A stretch of DNA of 23,137 nt, taken from NCBI GenBank assembly GCA_035325905.1, contig DAOKYY010000057.1, positions 1 through 23,137 on the forward strand, in the 5' to 3' direction. The notes beneath the pieces were generated by a model. It was not told the DNA's origin and did not search any database. It saw only the letters and a list, made by a program, of their open reading frames with translations. The number at the start of each line of letters is the position of its first letter. Position 1 is the first letter of the stretch. This DNA comes from DYGX01 sp035325905. Its GTDB lineage: Bacteria; Chloroflexota; Anaerolineae; Aggregatilineales; Aggregatilineaceae. This document shows positions 7,346 to 14,819 of this stretch, piece by piece. Both the position numbers and the translations under genes were made by a program.

Positions 7346-7416
7346 GATGGCGGGGCAGCGGACGCCGGAAGACACCGGAAAACGGCGCTGGGATGGCGAT
7401 GAGAGGACAGGGCACC

Positions 7417-8244
7417 ATGAGGCATCATCTGGCGCGTCACCACTTGCGATCGCGGCTGGGGCTGGTCGTGCTGGCGCTGGCGATCCCGTTCGGCGCATCG
7501 GCGTGCTACAAAAACGCGGGCGAAAACCTGGAGCCGACCTCGAACCGCGTCGAGTTGCAGGACCTGACGCCCAGCCGCACGCCGACCGCGACCGGCGACG
7601 CCGCGCTCAGCCCGACGCCATCGCGCCAGCCGCTCCAGGCCACGCCGACGACCGGCGGGCCGGGCGTTCCGGCCAGCACACCGGCGCAGACGCCGATCGG
7701 CGACCTGGCCGATCTTCTGCCGACGCGGGCCGTCCCGGGCGCGCAGGGCGTGACGATCACGACGCCCAGCATGAGCGACATCATTCCGACGCCGATCCCC
7801 ACCGCCACGATTGACCCGACCTTGTTGCCTCCGCCGACTCCACTGCCGCCCGGCATGGACCCGTGCATCGCGGTGGTGGCGTCCGGCGACACGCTGCTCA
7901 GGATCGCGCAGGAAAATGAGGTGACGGTAGCAGACCTGATCGCCGCCAACCCGACCGTGCTGACGGCGGGCGAATTCACCATTCTCCAGGTCGGGTGGGA
8001 GCTGCGCCTGCCAGGCTGCGGCACGCCGACTCCGGCGGCAGGCGCTCCGGCGGCCCCGGCCGGCCAACCCGCGCCCGGCGGCGCGGCAGGACTGCCGACG
8101 GTGCATATCGTCCAGAGCGGCGACACAATCTACTCGATTGGACGCCAGTATGGGGTCGATCCGCAGGCGATTATCAACGCGAACAGCCTGGCGAACCCCA
8201 ACGCGCTCAGCATCGGCCAGCAGCTAACGATCCCCGCGCCATAA
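7417..8244 (+). CDS. LysM-domain lipoprotein
   Basis: A 275-residue protein with an Arg/His-rich start, a hydrophobic stretch (about 14-27) and a lipobox-like GASAC, so it is probably cleaved and lipidated at C30. A Pro/Thr-rich linker (about 45-145) leads to two LysM modules. The first (about 148-197) contains VASGDTLLRIAQENEVTVADLI and ends near LRLPGC. The second (about 229-275) contains VQSGDTIYSIGRQYGVDPQAI and ends QQLTIPAP. LysM binds N-acetylglucosamine in peptidoglycan or other glycans. An in-frame ATG at 7393 exists, but the one at 7417 has a better ribosome site (AGAGGA, spacing about 9) and gives a classical signal sequence. No catalytic domain is present, so it is probably a wall-binding or scaffold protein. 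Confidence 0.88.
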   Translation: MRHHLARHHLRSRLGLVVLALAIPFGASACYKNAGENLEPTSNRVELQDLTPSRTPTATGDAALSPTPSRQPLQATPTTGGPGVPASTPAQTPIGDLADLLPTRAVPGAQGVTITTPSMSDIIPTPIPTATIDPTLLPPPTPLPPGMDPCIAVVASGDTLLRIAQENEVTVADLIAANPTVLTAGEFTILQVGWELRLPGCGTPTPAAGAPAAPAGQPAPGGAAGLPTVHIVQSGDTIYSIGRQYGVDPQAIINANSLANPNALSIGQQLTIPAP

Positions 8245-8268
8245 AGACGAGCGCGCGTGCCAACAAAA

Positions 8269-8303
8269 AACACCCGGCCAGATCGCGCCGGGTGTTCGTG
8301 TTT
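8269..8303 (-). terminator. Intrinsic terminator after tRNA-Arg; may also serve the LysM gene
   Basis: A 10-bp stem (AACACCCGGC, 8269-8278, with 8287-8296) and an 8-base loop. Read on the minus strand it is followed by a run of six T residues (the A-run at 8265-8270), a classical intrinsic terminator for the tRNA. On the plus strand the following TCGTGTTT is a weaker tract that may still end LysM transcription. Confidence 0.78.
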
Positions 8304-8312
8304 CGCCGAGTG

Positions 8313-8384
8313 TACCCCCACCAGGATTCGAACCTGGGCCTCTGCCTCCGGAGGGCAACGCTCTATCCCCTGAGCTATGGGGGC
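8313..8384 (-). tRNA. tRNA-Arg, anticodon CCG
   Basis: The minus strand folds as a full cloverleaf: acceptor GCCCCCA with TGGGGGT (first pair G-T), D arm GCTC/GAGC, anticodon arm TTGCC-CTCCGGA-GGCAG with anticodon CCG (reads CGG), T arm CCAGG-TTCGAAT-CCTGG, and discriminator A. The 3' CCA is not encoded, so it must be added after transcription. The length is 72 bases. The gene has its own promoter and terminator. Confidence 0.96.
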
Positions 8385-8396
8385 CTGTACCTCTCC

Positions 8397-8424
8397 ATTT
8401 TACCAGCCTGCGGCGTGGCGTCAA
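8397..8424 (-). promoter_or_regulatory. Promoter of tRNA-Arg, overlapping a stop codon
   Basis: TTGACG (8424-8419) and TAAAAT (8402-8397) are 16 bases apart, putting the start near 8390, a few bases before the mature tRNA. The TGA inside TTGACG is the stop codon of the upstream EthD-YbaK gene (8423-8421), so the -35 box and the end of that gene share bases. Confidence 0.75.
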
Positions 8425-9248
8425 CCCTCGGACGGGCGCGCGGCGGGCGGCGGGGCAGGCGGTGAATCGTCGGCCAGCATCGGCGCGACCTCGGCCCGGC
8501 TGTAGCGGATCAGGTCAGCGGGCGTGATTTTGAGCAGCGCGTTGATCCCGCCGCCGCCCGCGTAGATCACGTCGTAGCGCTGCACCGCCGGGTCGATAAA
8601 CGCGGGCATCGGCGTCTTCAGCCCCAGCGGCGGCACCGTTCCGACCGGGTAGCCGGTGAGGTTCTGCACCTCGTCGGCGTTGGCGAGGCGGACTTTCTTG
8701 AGGCTGATGTTCAGCCGCTGGGCCAGTTTGGCCGGGTCTACACGGCGCAGCCCGCAGCCGAAGACCGCGAACGGCGTGCCGTCCACCAGGAAGATGACCG
8801 TTTTCACGATCTGGTCCGGCTCGACGCCGAGCGCCTGGGCCGCCGCCGCGACGGTCGGCGTCGGCGCGCCGGGGAAGAAGACCTCGGCGGGAATGCCCTG
8901 CTCGGCCAGGTAGGCGCGCAGGTTATCGGGCGTGAGCGGCTGCTGGGTGCGCTCGTCCGAGGCTTCGACAAACAGCAGTTCGGCGTCGGGCGCGAAATCC
9001 ATCAGGTCCTTGCCGGCGGCGACGCCTTCGGGCGCGGTCAGGGCGGCGTCGAGCGCAGCGAAATCATCGAAATGCAGCGCGATCGTGCGCGCATAGGGCG
9101 CATCTCCGGCCGGGCTGCCGAGCACCGTGCCGTCTTCGACGTGGCGCACGCCGGGCATTTTGGCGAGCAGCGCCAGGTTGCGCGTATAGCGCATCTCAAA
9201 GGTGGCCTCTTGGGCCGGGCGGCGGAACAGGATTACCAGCTTGTGCAT
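8421..9248 (-). CDS. EthD-like domain fused to YbaK/ProX aminoacyl-tRNA deacylase domain
   Basis: A 275-residue protein with two recognisable parts. Residues 1 to about 97 look like an EthD-family ferredoxin-fold domain: MHKLVILFRRP, HFDDFAALDAAL, then DFAPDAELLFVE. Residues about 108-257 look like a YbaK/ProX editing domain: PTPTVAAAAQALGV, IVKTVIFLVDG with the conserved lysine K149, AVFGCGLRRVDPAKLAQRL, YPVGTVPPLG and YAGGGGINALLKI. YbaK-type domains hydrolyse mischarged aminoacyl-tRNA such as Cys-tRNA(Pro); EthD domains are of poorly defined function. A Pro/Ala-rich tail ends the protein. GGAGTGA six bases before the ATG supports the start. I do not know this fusion as an established architecture. 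A sequencing-error fusion is unlikely, because the frame is clean and the linker short. Confidence 0.85.
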   Translation of the reverse strand: MHKLVILFRRPAQEATFEMRYTRNLALLAKMPGVRHVEDGTVLGSPAGDAPYARTIALHFDDFAALDAALTAPEGVAAGKDLMDFAPDAELLFVEASDERTQQPLTPDNLRAYLAEQGIPAEVFFPGAPTPTVAAAAQALGVEPDQIVKTVIFLVDGTPFAVFGCGLRRVDPAKLAQRLNISLKKVRLANADEVQNLTGYPVGTVPPLGLKTPMPAFIDPAVQRYDVIYAGGGGINALLKITPADLIRYSRAEVAPMLADDSPPAPPPAARPSEG

Positions 9249-9325
9249 CGCTCACTCCGCTTTCGTGCTGAGCGCCGGGCGCGCGGCGGTTGTGACCCGC
9301 CGGTAAACATGTTACGATTCCATTC

Positions 9326-9331
9326 AATATA
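9326..9331 (-). promoter_or_regulatory. Possible -10 element upstream of the EthD-YbaK gene
   Basis: On the minus strand TATATT stands alone in AT-rich sequence about 80 bases before the ATG at 9248; no good -35 is visible. A GC hairpin (CGGCGG/CCGCCG, about 9284-9300) and an 8-base palindrome AACATGTT (9306-9313) lie between it and the gene. The rest of the 9249-9551 gap holds the family B repeat and the VanW leader. Confidence 0.25.
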
Positions 9332-9418
9332 CCCGATACGTCCCGTTTTCTCCCACCCCGGCGAGCGAGTTTGATCTGGGGCGGTGCATCCAACATTCGT
9401 CGCGCGTCGGCCAGTTTA

Positions 9419-9511
9419 CCTCACCCCTGCTCGGCGCTGACACGCCTCGCTTTCCCCTCTCCAACGTGGCTGAGGGGGAAAGGCCGAGCGTAGCGAGGCC
9501 AGGGGGTGAGG
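9419..9511. repeat. Palindromic CCTCACCCC repeat, family B, second copy
   Basis: Outer arms CCTCACCCC (9419-9427) and GGGGTGAGG (9503-9511) are inverted, with an inner arm CCCCTCTCC and a GAGGGGGAAAGG partner. The flank after 9511 (TAAAACAGTCTTGATAG, minus strand CTATCAAGAC) resembles the CTATC end of the element at 2254-2446. It lies in the gap between the EthD-YbaK and VanW genes. Confidence 0.65.
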
Positions 9512-9551
9512 TAAAACAGTCTTGATAGAGTAGTCCGGCAGGTCGTCGATC

Positions 9552-11447
9552 ATGCGCGCATCCAACGTCCCCACCTATCCGCAACCTGCTTCGCGCGCCC
9601 GGCGCGGCGCCCGGCCCCAACGCCCGCCGAACCCCTGGCTGCTGCGCGTCCCGCTGCTGCTGTTCTTCGGCGCGATCCTGCTCGCGCTGGTGCTGGTTAT
9701 TCTGCTGGCGGGCTACCAGTTCGCCTACCGCGACCAGATTCTGCCCGGCGTCTCGACCGTGTTCGACCTGAACCTGGCCGGGATGACGCGCGACGAGGCG
9801 ATCGTCGCGCTGGAGCGGCGCTTCAGCTATGGCGACCAGGCGCGCTTCACCTTCCGTCATGGCGACCAGGAATGGACGATGACCGCGCGCGAGGCGGGCG
9901 TGAGCTTCGACGCGGCGGCGACGGTCAACGCGGCTTACGCGGTCGGGCGCGGCGGCGGCTGGCTGTCGAACCTGGCCGACCAGCTTGACGCCTGGCTGAA
10001 CGGCTACCCGGTCGCGCCGGTGGTGATCTACAACCAGACCGAGGCGCAAACCCGGCTGGCGCAGATCGCGCGCGATTATGTCAACCAGCCGGTGATCGAC
10101 GCCACGCTGACGATTCGCGACGGGCGCGCCGCCACGACGCCGAGCCAGATCGGGCGCAGCGTGGACATCCCTGCGACGCTCGGCGTGCTGCGCAACGAGA
10201 TTCTGCGCCTGAGCACGGCCAGCACGATCGGGCTGGTGATCAGCGAAACCCCGCCGGTGGTGTGGGACACTGCCGAGGTCGCGACGCAAATCGACCAGGC
10301 GCTCGCCGCGCCGGTGGAGTTCTATGCAGGAGCGGGCGCAACCGAAAACCAGACGTGGCCGGTGCCGGTCGAGACGCTGGAGAAGATGCTCGTTCTCCAA
10401 AAGGCGACGCAGCCCGACGGCTCGGTTGTCTACCAGCTTGGCGTCGATCTGAGCGAGGCGCGCGCGCTGCTGGACGAGATCGCGCCGGAGATGGAGGTCC
10501 AGCCGCAGAACGCGCGCTTCGTGTTCAACGACGAGACGCGCCAGCTGGAGGTCATCTCGCGCAGCGTGGACGGCACGGTGCTGGATGTCGAGGCGACGCT
10601 GGCCGGCTTCGAGCGCGCGCTGTTCGCCGCCGACCCCGCCGAGCGCCGCGTGGCGCTGGCCTTCCAGCATATACGGGCCGACATCCCGGACACGGCGACG
10701 GCGGCGGAGCTGGGCATCACCGAGAACGTGGTGTCGCACACGACCTATTTCTACGGCTCGTCCGCCGCGCGCCGACGCAACGTCGAGGTCGCGGCCTCGC
10801 ACTTTCACGGGTTGGTCATCCCGCCGGGCGGCGTCTTCTCGTTTAACGAGTGGCTGGGCGATGTCAGCGTCGAGACCGGCTATGAGCAGGGGTTGATCAT
10901 CGTCGGCAACCAGACGATTACGGGCGTCGGCGGCGGCGTGTGCCAGGTCAGCACGACCGCCTTCCAGACCGCGTTCTACGGCGGCTACCCGATTCTGGAG
11001 CGCACCGAGCACGCCTATCGCGTCAGCTATTACGAGCACGGCGAGGGGCCGGGCATGGACGCGACGGTCTACTCGCCGATTGTGGACTTCCGCTTCAAGA
11101 ACGACACGCCCTATCACCTGCTGATCGAGACCTACGTGAATCTCAACAACAGCACGATCACCTGGAAGTTCTACAGCACGAGCCTGGGGCGGCGCGTGGT
11201 CAAGGAAGGGCCGGTCATTCGCGGGCAGACGCCACCCCCACCGGCGATCTACCGCGCCAGCAGCGACCTGCGTCTCGGCCAGATTCGCCAGGTTGATTAC
11301 GCGCAGAGCGGAGCAGATGTTTACGTCTACCGCACGGTGTACGAGGGCGACCGCGTGATCATCGACCGCGAAGAGTTCCGCAGCCACTACATGCCCTGGG
11401 CCAACCAGTTCGAGGTCGGGCCGGGCGATCCGCGCATCAATGGCTGA
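9552..11447 (+). CDS. Membrane-anchored VanW family protein
   Basis: A 631-residue protein with a Pro/Arg-rich cytoplasmic start, one transmembrane helix (about 31-54) and a large outside part. Residues about 60-390 contain repeated alpha/beta segments like the peptidoglycan-binding_4 (YoaR) domains that precede VanW. The VanW domain runs from about 393 to 530: YFYGSSAARRRNVEVAASHF, PPGGVFSFNEWLG, GGGVCQVSTTAFQTAFYGG with C464, and the AYRVSYYEHGEGPGMDATV region. After it comes a beta-rich tail (about 545-631) like G5-type extensions. VanW proteins are linked to cell-wall modification, but their biochemical activity is not firmly established. It is a single-gene unit, preceded by a family B repeat and followed by a terminator-like hairpin. 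Confidence 0.92.
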   Translation: MRASNVPTYPQPASRARRGARPQRPPNPWLLRVPLLLFFGAILLALVLVILLAGYQFAYRDQILPGVSTVFDLNLAGMTRDEAIVALERRFSYGDQARFTFRHGDQEWTMTAREAGVSFDAAATVNAAYAVGRGGGWLSNLADQLDAWLNGYPVAPVVIYNQTEAQTRLAQIARDYVNQPVIDATLTIRDGRAATTPSQIGRSVDIPATLGVLRNEILRLSTASTIGLVISETPPVVWDTAEVATQIDQALAAPVEFYAGAGATENQTWPVPVETLEKMLVLQKATQPDGSVVYQLGVDLSEARALLDEIAPEMEVQPQNARFVFNDETRQLEVISRSVDGTVLDVEATLAGFERALFAADPAERRVALAFQHIRADIPDTATAAELGITENVVSHTTYFYGSSAARRRNVEVAASHFHGLVIPPGGVFSFNEWLGDVSVETGYEQGLIIVGNQTITGVGGGVCQVSTTAFQTAFYGGYPILERTEHAYRVSYYEHGEGPGMDATVYSPIVDFRFKNDTPYHLLIETYVNLNNSTITWKFYSTSLGRRVVKEGPVIRGQTPPPPAIYRASSDLRLGQIRQVDYAQSGADVYVYRTVYEGDRVIIDREEFRSHYMPWANQFEVGPGDPRING

Positions 11448-11520
11448 CAGCGGTGAGCCGTGAGCGAAAAGCGGCATGTTTTGCGAGAGTGTGTGATCCA
11501 TTTTGCTGCGGTCGTCGCGC

Positions 11521-11617
11521 GCGAGAAAAGCCCCCCATCCCCCGGAAAGCCGACCGCAGGTCGGAAGGATGGGGGGATGGTCTGGAAACTAGGTCACAAA
11601 GTGCATAACAGCCTCTA
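11521..11617. repeat. Dispersed palindromic repeat, family C, short copy
   Basis: It matches the ends of the copy at 68-232: GAAAAGCCCCCCATCCCCCGG, then directly AAAGCCGACCGCAGGTCGG, GGATGGGG, and an ending close to AAAGTGCATAACAGCCTCTAG. About 70 internal bases of the longer copy are absent. Inverted ends and the inner CCGACC-GGTCGG pair can fold. It fills most of the gap between VanW and radA. Confidence 0.65.
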
Positions 11618-11618
11618 G

Positions 11619-11645
11619 GGGCCGAGCAAGCTCGGCCCGCTGTTT
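11619..11645 (+). terminator. Terminator-like hairpin between VanW and radA
   Basis: An 8-bp perfect stem, GGGCCGAG (11619-11626) with CTCGGCCC (11631-11638), and a 4-base loop, followed by GCTGTTTTGCT. The T-run is short, and the hairpin sits about 170 bases after the VanW stop, just past the family C repeat. Confidence 0.5.
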
Positions 11646-11683
11646 TGCTGGGCGCGCGCAGCAGGGCATAACCGGGCAAAGCC

Positions 11684-11712
11684 TTGCCTAGAACACCCGT
11701 TCGCGGTAGAAT
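11684..11712 (+). promoter_or_regulatory. Promoter of radA
   Basis: TTGCCT (11684-11689) and TAGAAT (11707-11712) are 17 bases apart. Transcription would begin near 11719, about 32 bases before the ATG at 11751. Confidence 0.65.
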
Positions 11713-11750
11713 CCGCACAGTCCCCACAGCGATCCGAAAGAGCATCAGCG

Positions 11751-13133
<1,383 letters not shown>

Positions 13134-13147
13134 GCGCAAGCGGATCA

Positions 13148-13204
13148 CCTCACCCTTTGCCGCTCTCCATTTATGTAGAGAAGAAAAGTGGCCGGGGGGG
13201 TGAG
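13148..13204. repeat. Short family B palindrome between radA and nadK
   Basis: CCTCACCC (13148-13155) and GGGTGAG (13198-13204) are inverted, with CTCTCC and GTAGAGAAG segments inside. It may act as a transcript end for radA. The nadK -35 box starts only two bases after the right arm. Confidence 0.5.
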
Positions 13205-13206
13205 CT

Positions 13207-13234
13207 TTGACGCGGCTTTCGGCCCGGTTATAAT
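13207..13234 (+). promoter_or_regulatory. Near-consensus promoter of nadK
   Basis: TTGACG (13207-13212) and a perfect TATAAT (13229-13234) are 16 bases apart. This is the strongest promoter I can read in the window. The start would be near 13241, about 29 bases before the GTG at 13270. It probably also transcribes the B-box gene and recN, which follow with gaps of about 40-50 bases. Confidence 0.85.
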
Positions 13235-13269
13235 CACTGAACACGGCGAGCATAGAAAGGCCGGTCCCG

Positions 13270-14187
13270 GTGCAGTCTTTCCAGCATGTCGGCATTCTGG
13301 CCCACCCGCTGCGCTCCGGCACAGCGCCGATCGCGCAGGCGGTGGCGCAGGCGTTACAGGCGAAAGGGATTGAAGCGTGGGTCCGCACTGCCTGGGACGC
13401 CAGCCGCGCGCAGCCGCTGGTGGAAGGCTCTGATCTGGTGATCGCGATTGGCGGCGATGGCGCGATGCTGCGCGCCGCGCGGGTCTGCGCGCCGGCCAAC
13501 GTGCCGATGCTCGGCATCAACGCCGGACACCTGGGCTTTCTGACCGAGGTCAGCCCGGACGACTGGGAAGAAAGCCTGGAAATGGTGCTCGCCGGGGATT
13601 TCTGGATCGAGCAGCGCATGATGCTGCGCTGCGAAATCCGCCGGGCGGAGGTGCTGTTCGGCCACAGCGACGCGCTCAACGACGTGGTGATCAGCCGGGG
13701 CGCGATCGCGCGCTCGATCCGGCTCGACACGCACATCGACGGCGGCTGGGCGACGACCTATCACGGCGACGGGCTGATCGTCGCCACGCCGACCGGCTCG
13801 ACGGCCTACGCGCTGGCGGTTGGCGGGCCGATTTTGCCGCCGGAATTGCGCAATATCCTGGTCGTGCCGGTCGCGCCGCACCTGAGCATGGACCGCCCGA
13901 TGGTGCTGGCGCAGGGCGCGACGGTGCAGGTGGTGGTCGATCCGCACACCGCGACCGAGGTCGTGCTGACGGTGGACGGCGAGCTGATCGCCAGCCTGGA
14001 GTCGTCCGACCACGTCACGATCCGCGCCAGCGATCATGTCAGCCGCTTTGTGCGGCTGCGCGACCGCAATTATTTCTACCGCTCCCTGCTCGACCGGCTG
14101 GAGCCGCGCGTGCCGGGCCGCGTGCCGGGGGAAGCGATCCCCAAACAGGCGGACGCATCTTTCCCGCCGCGCGCGGGCCGGCTCTGA
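13270..14187 (+). CDS. nadK: NAD kinase
   Basis: A 305-residue protein with the NAD kinase signatures: GGDGAMLRAA (61-70), GINAGHLGFLTE (82-93), the NDVVISRGA segment, TYHGDGLIVATPTGSTAYALAVGGP in the binding region, and LTVDGE near the C-terminus. It phosphorylates NAD to NADP with ATP or polyphosphate in the cytoplasm. The start is a GTG with a good ribosome site (GAAAGG, 13255-13260, spacing 9) just downstream of a consensus promoter. A short Pro/Arg-rich tail after about residue 280 is extra. It lies upstream of recN, a neighbourhood also seen in Firmicutes (nadK, argR, recN), here with a B-box gene in place of argR. Confidence 0.96.
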   Translation: MQSFQHVGILAHPLRSGTAPIAQAVAQALQAKGIEAWVRTAWDASRAQPLVEGSDLVIAIGGDGAMLRAARVCAPANVPMLGINAGHLGFLTEVSPDDWEESLEMVLAGDFWIEQRMMLRCEIRRAEVLFGHSDALNDVVISRGAIARSIRLDTHIDGGWATTYHGDGLIVATPTGSTAYALAVGGPILPPELRNILVVPVAPHLSMDRPMVLAQGATVQVVVDPHTATEVVLTVDGELIASLESSDHVTIRASDHVSRFVRLRDRNYFYRSLLDRLEPRVPGRVPGEAIPKQADASFPPRAGRL

Positions 14188-14239
14188 GCAGCAGGCGAGC
14201 GCAGCTTGATAGCCCGCCCAATGGACAGTGCGAACGCTG

Positions 14240-14776
14240 ATGACGATATCCGAAACCGAACCGATCCCCTCGCCTGGAACTGAAGACGCAGTCCTTACCT
14301 GCCCGGTGCATCCGAAGGAAGCGGCGACGCTGCGCTGCAACCGCTGTGGCCGCCCGATGTGCACCAAGTGCGCGGTGCGGACGCCTGTCGGCTATCGCTG
14401 CCGCGAGTGTGTCCGCCAGCAGCAGGACAAGTTTTTCGACGCGCAGGCGCTCGACTACGTGATCGCTGCCGTGGTTAGCGTGGCCGTCAGCCTGGTCGGC
14501 GCTTATCTGCTGGCGCAGTTTCGATTTGGGTTTTTCATCATCTTCATCGCGTTCTTTGTGTCGTCGGCGGTCGGCGGCGCGATCGGCGCGATCGTGCGCG
14601 CGCTGACGCGCAAGCGGCGCGGGCGCTATACGTCGCTCGTGGTCGCGGCGGGCGTGATCATCGGCGCGCTGCCCGCGCTGCTGATCAACCCCTTGATGGC
14701 CGTGATCTTCATGTTCCTGGCGACGGGCACGGCAACCGCTCAATTCGGCCAGCGCCTGACATTCTTCGGGCGGTAG
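14240..14776 (+). CDS. B-box zinc-finger integral membrane protein
   Basis: A 178-residue protein. The N-terminal part holds a B-box-like zinc finger with ligands C21, H24, C33, C36, C41, C44, C54 and C57 (CPVH, CNRCGRPMCTKC, CREC). Then come hydrophobic segments at about 71-91, 97-118 and 131-165, with a basic loop RKRRGRY between the second and third. The finger is probably cytoplasmic. Function is unknown; such proteins are common in Chloroflexota and Actinobacteria and are sometimes annotated as rhomboid-associated or B-box proteins. A GTG at 14228 could extend it by four residues; neither start has a strong ribosome site. It lies between nadK and recN, likely in one transcript. Confidence 0.82.
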   Translation: MTISETEPIPSPGTEDAVLTCPVHPKEAATLRCNRCGRPMCTKCAVRTPVGYRCRECVRQQQDKFFDAQALDYVIAAVVSVAVSLVGAYLLAQFRFGFFIIFIAFFVSSAVGGAIGAIVRALTRKRRGRYTSLVVAAGVIIGALPALLINPLMAVIFMFLATGTATAQFGQRLTFFGR

Positions 14777-14819
14777 ACGACGCGCGTTATCGCAGGCTAT
14801 CACGAGCGAATTACGAGCT

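Noticed and set aside
7266..7814. A 182-residue plus-strand frame before and over the LysM gene
   Set aside because: It is out of frame with the LysM lipoprotein, crosses its promoter region and is low-complexity Arg/Asp/Ala sequence.
9324..11501. 725-residue open frame on the minus strand opposite the VanW gene
   Set aside because: It is antisense to a clear VanW protein. Its composition (Arg, Ala, Asp, His-rich, no motifs) is what the opposite strand of high-GC codons gives.
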